NCBI RefSeq assembly: GCF_003097355.1
Contig: NZ_PYUI01000005.1
Location: 157,052-221,051 of the forward strand
Reading direction: 5' to 3'
Length of the DNA stretch: 64,000 bases
Source: Arthrobacter sp. H-02-3
GTDB lineage: Bacteria > Actinomycetota > Actinomycetes > Actinomycetales > Micrococcaceae
Under the pieces are notes generated by a model that did no database searches, was not told the origin of the DNA, and was given only the letters and a program-made list of their open reading frames with translations. Below are positions 42,514 through 50,979 of the stretch, piece after piece (position 1 is the first letter of the stretch; each line of letters begins with the position of its first letter). The translations under genes were made by a program, and so were the position numbers.

Positions 42514-45371
42514 CCTTTCGACCCGCGCCGTTACGCGCAGCGGCGGCTCTCGCCGCCGTCTTCATTGCGGCGCGGGTCCTCTACCGCATTCTCTTCAACG
42601 GGGCGGGCACCGGTGAACCCGTTCTGCTGAACATGCCGCCGGTGCCGCTGCCTGCCCCGTACGCCCATGTGGTCCTCCTCGGCCCGGTAACGGCGCCTGG
42701 CCTGTGGGCGGCGGTCCTGTCCGCCCTGCCGATCGCCGGAATGATCCTCGGCTTCGGCATGCTCAACGCCTGGGTGGACGTGGCCCGCGGCTTCCGGCAC
42801 CTGGCCCGCGGCGGCCCCCTGCAGGGCACGGCCCGGGCGCTCGTGGTGGCTTGGGCGGCACTCCCGGCACTCTCCGACGCCGTGACCTCCGTCCGCCTGG
42901 CTTTTCGATTGCGGGGCGAACGCTTCGGACCCCGCGCCCTTGTTCCGGTGCTCGAGCGCACCCTCGAGCACGCCGGCCGGGTGGCCGCGGCCCTGGAGTT
43001 GCGCGGCTTCGGCAGCCGGACAGCACACGAACCGGCCCCCGGCGCCGAAGCACCGGTTCTCATCCCAGACGCACAATTCCGCATTGGCGACACGCAGGTG
43101 CGCGTCACCGGGTTCACGCCGTCGAGCGGGTCAATGGCGGTCATTACCGGGCCGACGGGCTCCGGCAAGTCCACGATCCTGCGAGGCATCGCGGGCCTCC
43201 TCTCCCACGTTGACGGTGGAGATATTTCCGGCACGGTGCGCGTCGCCGGAACGGACCGTGCAGCCACGCCGCCGCGCGATACCGCCCGCTTCATCGGCGT
43301 CGTATTGCAGAATCCCCGCGCCGCATTCGCCACCACCAGGGTCCGGGACGAAATCTCCCTCGCACTTGAGCTGCGCGGCGTGGCATCCGGTACCGCCAAG
43401 GCCCGAGTGCTGGAGGTCGCGGAGCGCATCGGAGTGTCGGCGCTGCTGGACCGGAAAGTCAGCACCCTCTCGGCAGGTGAGGCAACGCTCGTAGCCATCG
43501 CCGCCGCGGTGGTGGACCATCCGGTCCTGCTCCTGGTTGACGAGCCCCTGGCCGACCTTGACACCGCAGCACGAGGACGCGTCATCGCCGTCCTCGACGC
43601 CCTCGCCCGCGACGGGGGTGTCTGCGTCATCGTGGCGGAGCACCGGGCAGACTCGCTCGTACCCGTTGCCGACTCGTGGTGGACCATTTACGACGGCACG
43701 TTGGTGCCCGGTGTCGCGCCGTCCGCTTCGGCCCCGGCTGCTGCCTACCCAATGCCCGTTCCGGCAACGGAGCACGCACCCGTACTTACTGCGACAAACC
43801 TCGCGGTGCACCGCGAGGGCAAGCCGCTCGTGCGCGACGCATCCCTGGCACTGCACCGCGGGGAAGTGGTCGCTCTGGTGGGGCCGAACGGGGCCGGGAA
43901 GTCGTCCCTCCTTGTGGCGCTCGCCCTGGGGGAAGGCATGCCCGGTGAAATCACAGTCGGCGGCGGCCGCGTGGCCCTCGTGCCGGACGCCTCCGACGAC
44001 CTCTTCACGCGGGACACCGTCGCGGCAGAGCTCAGAGCAGCGGAGCGACGGCGGGAACGTGCCTCGCGTCGTTCAAACCGGCGCCGCCCGGGTAGTGACC
44101 AGCTTCCGCCGGGGTCTGCGGAATCGCGCCTTGCACGCCTGCGGGGAGACGTCCGTATGCCCATTGGACACGAGCATCCGCGGGACCTCTCTGCCGGGGA
44201 GCGCAGGATCCTTGCCATCGCGCTGCAGATCACGGACGACCCGCAGGTACTCCTGATCGACGAGCCGACCCGCGGGCTCGATTACGAGGCACGCACAGCG
44301 GTCGCGGCGGCGCTGCGGGCCGCCGCGGACGACGGCGCGGCGGTCCTGATCGCCACCCACGACCTCGACTTTGCCCGCGGCCTCGGCGCCCGGATCCTCC
44401 CGATGCGCGACGGCGTCGCCCCCTCATCCCTGGCAGAAGCCGCCCCGGCCAGTGCCGTCACAGCACAAAGCATGACAGCACCACGCACCGCAGCGCCGCG
44501 GTTCATCGACCGACGGCCGGACAATCCGGGTGCGGCAGCAAAAGCGCGCCACATCCGGATGCCGCGGGGCGTGGAGTTCGCAGTTCTCGCGGCCGCAAAC
44601 CTTCTGGCCCTGGCAGCGTTCTGCTGGCCGTTGCTCGCGGCAGCCCTCCCGGAGGATGCCGCCGCGGCCCTCCCCTACGCGGCGCTGGCCATCGCGCCGC
44701 TCGCCGCGGTCGCCGTCGCGGTGTCGCTCGACGGCTCGGTCCGCTCCGCGCACACGGTGGCGTTGCTCGGCGTGCTGGCCGCCATTGGCTCGGCGGTGCG
44801 GGTGGCGAGCACCGGCGTCGGCGGTGTGGAGGCGGTCTTTATCCTGCTGATTCTGGCCGGCCGAGCCTTCGGTGCCCGTTTCGGTCTGCTCCTCGGCGCC
44901 GCCACCATCGCCGTGTCGAGTGTCCTGTGGGGTGGCATCGGGCCCTGGTCACCGTTCCAGATCTTCGCCTGCGCATGGGTGGGCGCCGGGGCAGGCCTGC
45001 TCCCCCGCAGGGTGCGGGGCAAAGCCGAACTATGGATGCTGTGCGGCTACGGGGCCCTGGCGTCCTACGCGTTCGGTCTGCTGACCAATCTGTGGTTCTG
45101 GCCCTTCGCGGTGGGTGCCGGCACCGGCATTTCCTACGTGCCTGGCGCGCCGCTGGCCACCAACCTCAGCAGCTTCCTGCTCTACACGCTCCTGACCTCG
45201 ACCGCCGGATGGGACACCTTGCGTGCCATCACGACGATCATCGGAATCACCCTGGTGGGGCGGGCCATTCTCGCCGCACTCCGGCGGGTGAAGCCGGTCT
45301 CGAGCGCGGGCGGGCAGGCCGCGCCGGCCCAATCCAGCCAGGCCGGGGACCGGCTTCAACTCACACCTTGA
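42510..45371 (+). CDS. Single-chain ECF transporter (T-A-A'-S fusion)
   Basis: A 953-aa protein combining all modules of an energy-coupling factor importer. Residues 1-170 are an EcfT-like membrane unit ending with coupling segments (AFRLRGERFGPRALV, ALELRGFGS). Two ABC domains follow, with Walker A GPTGSGKST at G214 and GPNGAGKSS at G458; signatures STLSAGEATLVAI and DLSAGERRILAI; Walker B LLLVDEPLADLD and VLLIDEPTRGLD. Residues 688-935 are an EcfS-like unit with six helices. The usual arrangement is three or four separate proteins. The lipoprotein partner and tail-to-tail metH suggest a cobalamin-like ligand (inference); other vitamins remain possible. Confidence 0.82.
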   Translation: MTFRPAPLRAAAALAAVFIAARVLYRILFNGAGTGEPVLLNMPPVPLPAPYAHVVLLGPVTAPGLWAAVLSALPIAGMILGFGMLNAWVDVARGFRHLARGGPLQGTARALVVAWAALPALSDAVTSVRLAFRLRGERFGPRALVPVLERTLEHAGRVAAALELRGFGSRTAHEPAPGAEAPVLIPDAQFRIGDTQVRVTGFTPSSGSMAVITGPTGSGKSTILRGIAGLLSHVDGGDISGTVRVAGTDRAATPPRDTARFIGVVLQNPRAAFATTRVRDEISLALELRGVASGTAKARVLEVAERIGVSALLDRKVSTLSAGEATLVAIAAAVVDHPVLLLVDEPLADLDTAARGRVIAVLDALARDGGVCVIVAEHRADSLVPVADSWWTIYDGTLVPGVAPSASAPAAAYPMPVPATEHAPVLTATNLAVHREGKPLVRDASLALHRGEVVALVGPNGAGKSSLLVALALGEGMPGEITVGGGRVALVPDASDDLFTRDTVAAELRAAERRRERASRRSNRRRPGSDQLPPGSAESRLARLRGDVRMPIGHEHPRDLSAGERRILAIALQITDDPQVLLIDEPTRGLDYEARTAVAAALRAAADDGAAVLIATHDLDFARGLGARILPMRDGVAPSSLAEAAPASAVTAQSMTAPRTAAPRFIDRRPDNPGAAAKARHIRMPRGVEFAVLAAANLLALAAFCWPLLAAALPEDAAAALPYAALAIAPLAAVAVAVSLDGSVRSAHTVALLGVLAAIGSAVRVASTGVGGVEAVFILLILAGRAFGARFGLLLGAATIAVSSVLWGGIGPWSPFQIFACAWVGAGAGLLPRRVRGKAELWMLCGYGALASYAFGLLTNLWFWPFAVGAGTGISYVPGAPLATNLSSFLLYTLLTSTAGWDTLRAITTIIGITLVGRAILAALRRVKPVSSAGGQAAPAQSSQAGDRLQLTP

Positions 45372-48300
45372 AGTACTTCGCCTCCGGGTGGTGGAACACG
45401 AACGCGTCGGTGGACTGTTCGGGGTGCAGCATCAGTTCATCGCTCAGGACCACGCCCATCCGCTCTGGACGCAGCAGTTCCGTTACCTTGCGGCGGTCCT
45501 CCATGTCCGGGCACGCTGGGTAGCCGAGCGAGAACCGCGCACCGCGGTAGTCGAGCTTGAACAGCCCTGCCTTGTCCTTCGGCTCCTCGGAAGCGAAGCC
45601 CAGCTCCGAGCGGATACGTGCATGCCAGAATTCCGCGAGCGCCTCGGTAAGCTGCATAACCAGGCCGTTAAGTTCGTAGTAGTCGCGGTAGTGGTTCCCC
45701 TTGAACAGCTCGGAAGTCACCTCATCGATCTTCGAGCCGGCGGTGACCAGCTGCACAGGCAGCACGTCCACCTGTCCCGATTCGCGCGAGCGGACGAAGT
45801 CGGCGAGGCACAGGTGCCGGTCGCGGCGCTGGCGCGGGAAGTCGAAGCGCAGCCGCTCGGTGCCGATCGGGCCGCCTGAGCCGCCGTCGGGGGCGAGCAG
45901 TCCCGCGGTGCCGAGGACGCCGTCGCGGTCCTCCCCGTGGTGCAGCACCACCACCTGTTCCCCCTCGGAGACCACCGGGAAATAGCCGTACGCGACGGAC
46001 GCGTCAAGCATTCCCTCGCCGAGGATGCGGTCCAGCCAGTACCGCAGGCGCGGCCGGCCCTCGCGTTCCACCAGTTCCTCATAGGAGGCGCCGTCCTCGC
46101 CGCGGCCGGGCTTGAGCCCCCACTGCCCCATGAAGGTGGCGCGTTCGTCGAGGAAGGTAGCGTAGTCGTGGAGTGCGACGCCGCGCACAATGCGCGTGCC
46201 CCAGAACGGCGGCGAAGGCACGTGATTGTCCGAGGCGACGTCGGACCGGCCGGGCATCGCCTCCGGCTCGGTCACCGTGAACTTCGGGCCGCCTTTATGG
46301 ATCCGCTTCTTCAGCGGCGGAAGGCCGACGGCGGCCGGGTCGGCGCCGCGGGCCACCTGCACCAGGGGCTCCATGAGTGCCAGGCCCTCAAAGGCGTCCT
46401 TGGCGTACCGGACGGTTCCTTCAAACTGCTCCGCGAGGTCCTGCTCCACGTAGGCGCGGGTCAGGGCTGCGCCGCCGAGGATGATTGGCCATTTCTTCGC
46501 GAGCCCCCGGGACTGCAGCTCGGCGAGGTTTTCCTTCATCACCACGGTGGACTTCACCAGCAGGCCGGACATGCCGATCACGTCGGCGTTGTGCTCCTCG
46601 GCTGCGGCCATGATCTCGGCGATCCCCTGCTTGATGCCGATGTTGATCACTTTGTAGCCGTTGTTGGTGAGGATGATGTCCACCAGGTTCTTGCCGATGT
46701 CGTGCACGTCGCCCCGCACGGTGGCGATCACCATGGTGCCCTTGCCGGAGGAATCGGACTTCTCCATGTGCGGCTCGAGCAGGGCAACCGCATTCTTCAT
46801 CACCTCGGCGGACTGCAGCACGAAGGGCAGCTGCATCTCGCCGGCGCCGAAGCGCTCACCCACAACCTTCATGCCCTCGAGCAGCTGGTCGTTGATGATG
46901 CCCAGCGGGGTCATGCCTTCGCTGCGCGCCAGGTCGAGGTCCTCTTCGAGGCCCTTGCCTTCGCCGTCGATGATGCGCCGCTGCAGGCGTTCGCCGGTGG
47001 GCAGCGCGGCGAGTTCAGCGGCGCGCTGGTCCTTGAGCGCTGCGGTGTCGACGCCGGCGAACAGGTCCAGCATGCTGTTCAGGGGGTCGTACGTGACATT
47101 GCCGTCGGCGTCGTATTCGCGGCGGTCCCAGATGAGGTCCAGCGCCACCTTGCGCTGCTCTTCCGGCAGCGACGCGAGCGGCACAATCTTGGCGGCGTCA
47201 ATGATGCCGCTCGTCAGGCCCGCCTGCACGGCCTCGTGCAGGAACACCGAGTTCAGGGCCATGCGCGCTGCCGGGTTCAGGCCAAAGGACACGTTGGAGA
47301 CGCCGAGAGTGGTCTGGATGCCGGGGTATTTCGTGGTGATCTGGCGGATGGCCTCGATCGTTTCGATGCCGTCCCGGCGGGTTTCTTCCTGGCCGGTGGC
47401 GATAGGGAAGGTCAGGCAGTCGACGATGATGTCCTCGACGCGCATGCCCCATTCGCCCACCAGGGCGTCGACGAGGCGCGAGGCGATGGCCACCTTGCCT
47501 TCGGTGGTGCGTGCCTGGCCGTGCTCGTCGATGGTCAGGGCGATCACGGCGGTGCCGTGTTCCTTCACGAGCGGCATGATGCGCGCGAAGCGGCTGTCCG
47601 GGCCGTCGCCGTCCTCGTAGTTGACGGAGTTGACCACCGGGCGTCCGCCGATAAGTTCGAGCCCGGCCTGCAGGACGGGTGGTTCGGTGGAGTCGATGAC
47701 CAACGGGAGGGTGGAGGCCGACGCGAAACGTGAGACGACCTCCTTGATGTCGGCCACGCCATCGCGCCCCACGTAGTCAATGCACACATCGAGCAGGTGG
47801 GCGCCGACGCGGACCTGCTCGCGGGCGATATCGACGCAATCGTCCCAACGCTCGTCGAGCATCGCCTGGCGGAACGCCTTCGAACCGTTCGCGTTGGTGC
47901 GCTCGCCAATCGCGAGGTACGCAGACTCCTGGTCGAAATTCACATGATGGTAGAGGGAGGCGATGCCGGCTTCACGCTCGGTGGGAACGCGGCTGCCGTC
48001 GGCGCCCCTCCCGCCGCTGGTGACAGCGACGCTGGCGCGCAAGGGCGCAAGACGCTCGACGACGGCGGCCATGTGCTCCGGCGTCGTACCGCAACATCCG
48101 CCCACGAGGCCCAGGCCGAATTCGCGCACGAACTGCTCGTGCGCCGTGGCGAGTTCGGTGGGTGAGAGCGGGTAGTGCGCACCGTTGGCACCAAGGACGG
48201 GCAGGCCGGCGTTGGGCATGCAGGCGATGGCTACGGTGGACTGCTTGGAGAGGTGGCGCAGGTGCTCGCTCATCTCATCCGGCCCGGTGGCGCAGTTGAG

Positions 48301-49011
48301 GCCGATGGCGTCGACGCCGAGCGGCTCGAGGGCGGTAAGCGCGGCGCCGATCTCGGAGCCCATCAACATGGTTCCGGTGGTTTCGACGGTCACCTCGACG
48401 AAGATCGGGAGCCGGATGCCGCGGGTGACGATCGCCTGCTTGCAGCCGTTGACCGCGGCTTTGGTCTGCAGGAGGTCCTGGCTGGTCTCGATGAGGAAGG
48501 CGTCCGCTCCCCCGTCGATGAGGCCCTCGGCCTGCAGCGCGAAGGTCTGTTTGAGGTAGTCGTAGCTGGTGTGGCCGAGGCTGGGGAGCTTAGTGCCCGG
48601 CCCCATCGAGCCCAGGACCCACCGCATCCGCCCGTCTGTTTTTTCTGCCGCTTCGGCACGGTCCCGAGCGATCTCCGCGCCCTTCCGGGCGAGCTCTTCG
48701 ATCCGGTCGTCGATGCCGTAGTCGGAGAGGTTGGACCAGTTCGCGCCGAAGGTGTTGGTTTCGACCGCATCGATACCCACGGCGAAGTACGCGTCATGAA
48801 TGTCCGCGAGGACATCCGGACGCGTGGCATTGAGGATCTCGTTGCAGCCTTCAAGGCCCAGGAAGTCGTCCTCGAGCGACAGCTCACGCCCCTGCAGCAT
48901 GGTGCCCATCGCCCCATCGGCAATGACGACCCGGTGGTTCACTGCATCCAGCAGCTCCTGCGAACGGACGGGGCGGGGGACGGACTCAATATCAAGCGCA
49001 AAACGAGGCAT
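45361..49011 (-). CDS. metH: Cobalamin-dependent methionine synthase
   Basis: A 1216-aa MetH. Modules in order: homocysteine-binding barrel with zinc cysteines (GLNCATGP and GGCCGTTPEHM), folate-binding barrel (SAYLAIGERTNANGSKAF), B12-binding domain with the lower-ligand histidine in GDVHDIGKNLVDI near residue 770, and the AdoMet activation domain at the C-terminus. It transfers a methyl group from methyltetrahydrofolate to homocysteine. TAGTCT lies six bases before its ATG (leaderless geometry). Its 3' end overlaps the convergent ECF transporter gene by 11 bp. Confidence 0.96.
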   Translation of the reverse strand: MPRFALDIESVPRPVRSQELLDAVNHRVVIADGAMGTMLQGRELSLEDDFLGLEGCNEILNATRPDVLADIHDAYFAVGIDAVETNTFGANWSNLSDYGIDDRIEELARKGAEIARDRAEAAEKTDGRMRWVLGSMGPGTKLPSLGHTSYDYLKQTFALQAEGLIDGGADAFLIETSQDLLQTKAAVNGCKQAIVTRGIRLPIFVEVTVETTGTMLMGSEIGAALTALEPLGVDAIGLNCATGPDEMSEHLRHLSKQSTVAIACMPNAGLPVLGANGAHYPLSPTELATAHEQFVREFGLGLVGGCCGTTPEHMAAVVERLAPLRASVAVTSGGRGADGSRVPTEREAGIASLYHHVNFDQESAYLAIGERTNANGSKAFRQAMLDERWDDCVDIAREQVRVGAHLLDVCIDYVGRDGVADIKEVVSRFASASTLPLVIDSTEPPVLQAGLELIGGRPVVNSVNYEDGDGPDSRFARIMPLVKEHGTAVIALTIDEHGQARTTEGKVAIASRLVDALVGEWGMRVEDIIVDCLTFPIATGQEETRRDGIETIEAIRQITTKYPGIQTTLGVSNVSFGLNPAARMALNSVFLHEAVQAGLTSGIIDAAKIVPLASLPEEQRKVALDLIWDRREYDADGNVTYDPLNSMLDLFAGVDTAALKDQRAAELAALPTGERLQRRIIDGEGKGLEEDLDLARSEGMTPLGIINDQLLEGMKVVGERFGAGEMQLPFVLQSAEVMKNAVALLEPHMEKSDSSGKGTMVIATVRGDVHDIGKNLVDIILTNNGYKVINIGIKQGIAEIMAAAEEHNADVIGMSGLLVKSTVVMKENLAELQSRGLAKKWPIILGGAALTRAYVEQDLAEQFEGTVRYAKDAFEGLALMEPLVQVARGADPAAVGLPPLKKRIHKGGPKFTVTEPEAMPGRSDVASDNHVPSPPFWGTRIVRGVALHDYATFLDERATFMGQWGLKPGRGEDGASYEELVEREGRPRLRYWLDRILGEGMLDASVAYGYFPVVSEGEQVVVLHHGEDRDGVLGTAGLLAPDGGSGGPIGTERLRFDFPRQRRDRHLCLADFVRSRESGQVDVLPVQLVTAGSKIDEVTSELFKGNHYRDYYELNGLVMQLTEALAEFWHARIRSELGFASEEPKDKAGLFKLDYRGARFSLGYPACPDMEDRRKVTELLRPERMGVVLSDELMLHPEQSTDAFVFHHPEAKYFKV

Positions 49012-49017
49012 CTAAAC

Positions 49018-49023
49018 AGACTA
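49018..49023 (-). promoter_or_regulatory. Putative -10 box of metH (leaderless)
   Basis: On the minus strand TAGTCT is followed by GTTTAG and the ATG at 49011. No ribosome-binding site and no B12 riboswitch-like sequence is seen in the 190-bp upstream region. Confidence 0.45.
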
Positions 49024-49205
49024 CGGGCGGGGCAGTATGCAGTGCGCTGTATTTCCATGTACTACGACGGCGGGGGTCGCCTTCCTGAGACCTTCGAGTC
49101 ACGACACGGGCCCGATCAGTCAGGAGGGGCCCAGCTTTCGTAGACTCGATGGAGATCCGACCCGTCTCCTCTGTAGAGACAAGCCCGCCACAGGAAGAGC
49201 CATCG

Positions 49206-49982
49206 ATGAAGATTGTCGTTCTAGTAAAGGAGGTCCCCGATACCTACGGGGACCGAAAGCTGAACCTGGAAACAGGCCTCGCCGATCGGGAAGCCAGCGA
49301 GGCAGTCATTGATGAGATTGGTGAGCGGGCCTTGGAGCTGGCGCTGACGTACGCCGACGCGCACGAGGGCACCGAGGTCGCAGTCCTCTCCCTCGCTCCC
49401 GAGGGTGCGACGGCAACGATCCGCAAGGGGCTTGCGATGGGCGCGGGGAGCGCTATCCACGTCTCTGACGAGGCGCTCCGGGGTGCGGATCTGGGACTTA
49501 CCGCCGAAACTCTCGCAGCAGCGATCCGTCGCGCCGGGTTTGACCTCGTGATCACCGGCAACGTCTCCACCGACGGATCCGGCGGGATGATTCCCGCGAT
49601 GCTCGCAGAATTGCTCGACGTGCCGCACGCTACCGGCCTCAGCTCCGTGGAAATCAGCGACGGCGCGGTGTCCGGCACCAGGCCCGTTGAATCCGGCGTG
49701 CAGAAGGTGTCAGCGGACCTGCCCGCGGTGATTTCCATTACCGAGGCGCTTCCCGGGGCGCGCTTCCCGAACTTCAAAGGAATCATGGCCGCGAAGAAGA
49801 AACCCCTTGAGGTGCTTACCCTCGCAGACCTCGGGATCACGGCCGACAACCCGGAGGCGGCGCGTTCGATCATGCTGACCATTGCAGAGAAGCCCCCGCA
49901 CGCGGCGGGCGTAAAGATCATTGACGAGGGTGACGCCGGCGAGAAGCTCGCTGACTTCCTTGTCGAAAACCGACTGGCTTAG
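49206..49982 (+). CDS. etfB: Electron transfer flavoprotein, beta subunit
   Basis: A 258-aa ETF beta subunit beginning [20 protein letters not shown] at ATG 49206 behind AGGAAG; an earlier frame start was rejected. The AMP/FAD-contact region [19 protein letters not shown] and the recognition-loop area near residue 185-200 are present. With EtfA it accepts electrons from acyl-CoA or related dehydrogenases. First gene of an etfB-etfA-cytochrome operon. Confidence 0.94.
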   Translation: MKIVVLVKEVPDTYGDRKLNLETGLADREASEAVIDEIGERALELALTYADAHEGTEVAVLSLAPEGATATIRKGLAMGAGSAIHVSDEALRGADLGLTAETLAAAIRRAGFDLVITGNVSTDGSGGMIPAMLAELLDVPHATGLSSVEISDGAVSGTRPVESGVQKVSADLPAVISITEALPGARFPNFKGIMAAKKKPLEVLTLADLGITADNPEAARSIMLTIAEKPPHAAGVKIIDEGDAGEKLADFLVENRLA

Positions 49983-49993
49983 GGAGAAACGAC

Positions 49994-50977
49994 ATGACTG
50001 AATTCCCTCCTGACGCTATCCTCGTCGTCGTCGAAACCCAGGCGACCGGTGAACTCGAGAAGGCAGCACCCGGGCTGTTCGGCGCTGCCGCTGCGGTCGG
50101 CACGCCCATCGCCTTGGTTCTTGCCGCACCCGGCGCCGGCAGCGCCGCCGCCGCGGAGGCCGCCGTCCTGGGTGCCACGCACGTACTGATCGCCGAGACC
50201 CCGGATCCTTCCGTGCTCGGGCTGCCGGGCGTTGACGCCCTTGCCGCCGCCGCGGAGCAGGTGCAGCCGGACGCGATCCTGATTTCGCATTCTCTGAACG
50301 GGCGCGACCTCGCCGGCCGTTATGCTGCCCGCACGCGTGCAGCGGTTTCCGCCGATGCGGTCGGTGTGTCCCGTGACAACGAGGGCGTCGTCGCCCACCA
50401 CTCCGTCTACGGCGGTGCCTACAACGTAACGTCGACGTCCACGTTCGGGGCGCCGGTAATCACGGTTCGCCAGGGCTCCATCGATGCGCGGGCTGCGGCT
50501 CAGCCGGAAGCCTCGGAGGCCTTGGCCGTGACGCGCTCCGAGAAGCCGGGCGCGCGGATCGACTCGTTCGAGGAGGCGGTTGCCGCCACCTCGCGGCCGG
50601 AGCTGCGTGGTGCCGCGAAGGTTGTCGCGGGTGGTCGCGGCCTCGGGTCGAAGGAACAGTTCGCACTGGTCGAACAGCTCGCCGATGCGCTCGGTGCTGC
50701 CGTTGGTGCTTCGCGTGCCGCAGTGGATGCGGGCTACATCCCGCAGTCGCAGCAGGTCGGCCAGACCGGGGTTTCGGTGTCATCGCAGTTGTATATCGCG
50801 CTGGGCATTTCCGGCGCGATTCAGCACCGGGCCGGCATGCAGACCGCGAAGACGATCGTCGCCATCAACAAGGATTCAGACGCGCCGATCTTCGAGATCG
50901 CCGACTTTGGTGTGGTCGGCGACCTCTTCAAGGTCGTGCCGCAGCTCATCAGCGCGCTTGAGGCTCGGAAGAAGTAG
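49994..50977 (+). CDS. etfA: Electron transfer flavoprotein, alpha subunit
   Basis: A 327-aa ETF alpha subunit. The C-terminal FAD-binding domain is clear: [20 protein letters not shown] near residue 215, [21 protein letters not shown] near 245, [18 protein letters not shown] and [20 protein letters not shown] near the end. It starts 11 bp after etfB and ends 2 bp before the membrane cytochrome gene. No ETF:quinone oxidoreductase gene is in the window. Confidence 0.95.
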   Translation: MTEFPPDAILVVVETQATGELEKAAPGLFGAAAAVGTPIALVLAAPGAGSAAAAEAAVLGATHVLIAETPDPSVLGLPGVDALAAAAEQVQPDAILISHSLNGRDLAGRYAARTRAAVSADAVGVSRDNEGVVAHHSVYGGAYNVTSTSTFGAPVITVRQGSIDARAAAQPEASEALAVTRSEKPGARIDSFEEAVAATSRPELRGAAKVVAGGRGLGSKEQFALVEQLADALGAAVGASRAAVDAGYIPQSQQVGQTGVSVSSQLYIALGISGAIQHRAGMQTAKTIVAINKDSDAPIFEIADFGVVGDLFKVVPQLISALEARKK

Positions 50978-50979
50978 TC

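Noticed and set aside
49024..49205. Possible riboswitch or divergent regulator site between metH and etfB
   Set aside because: No convincing stem-loop series or known motif was found.
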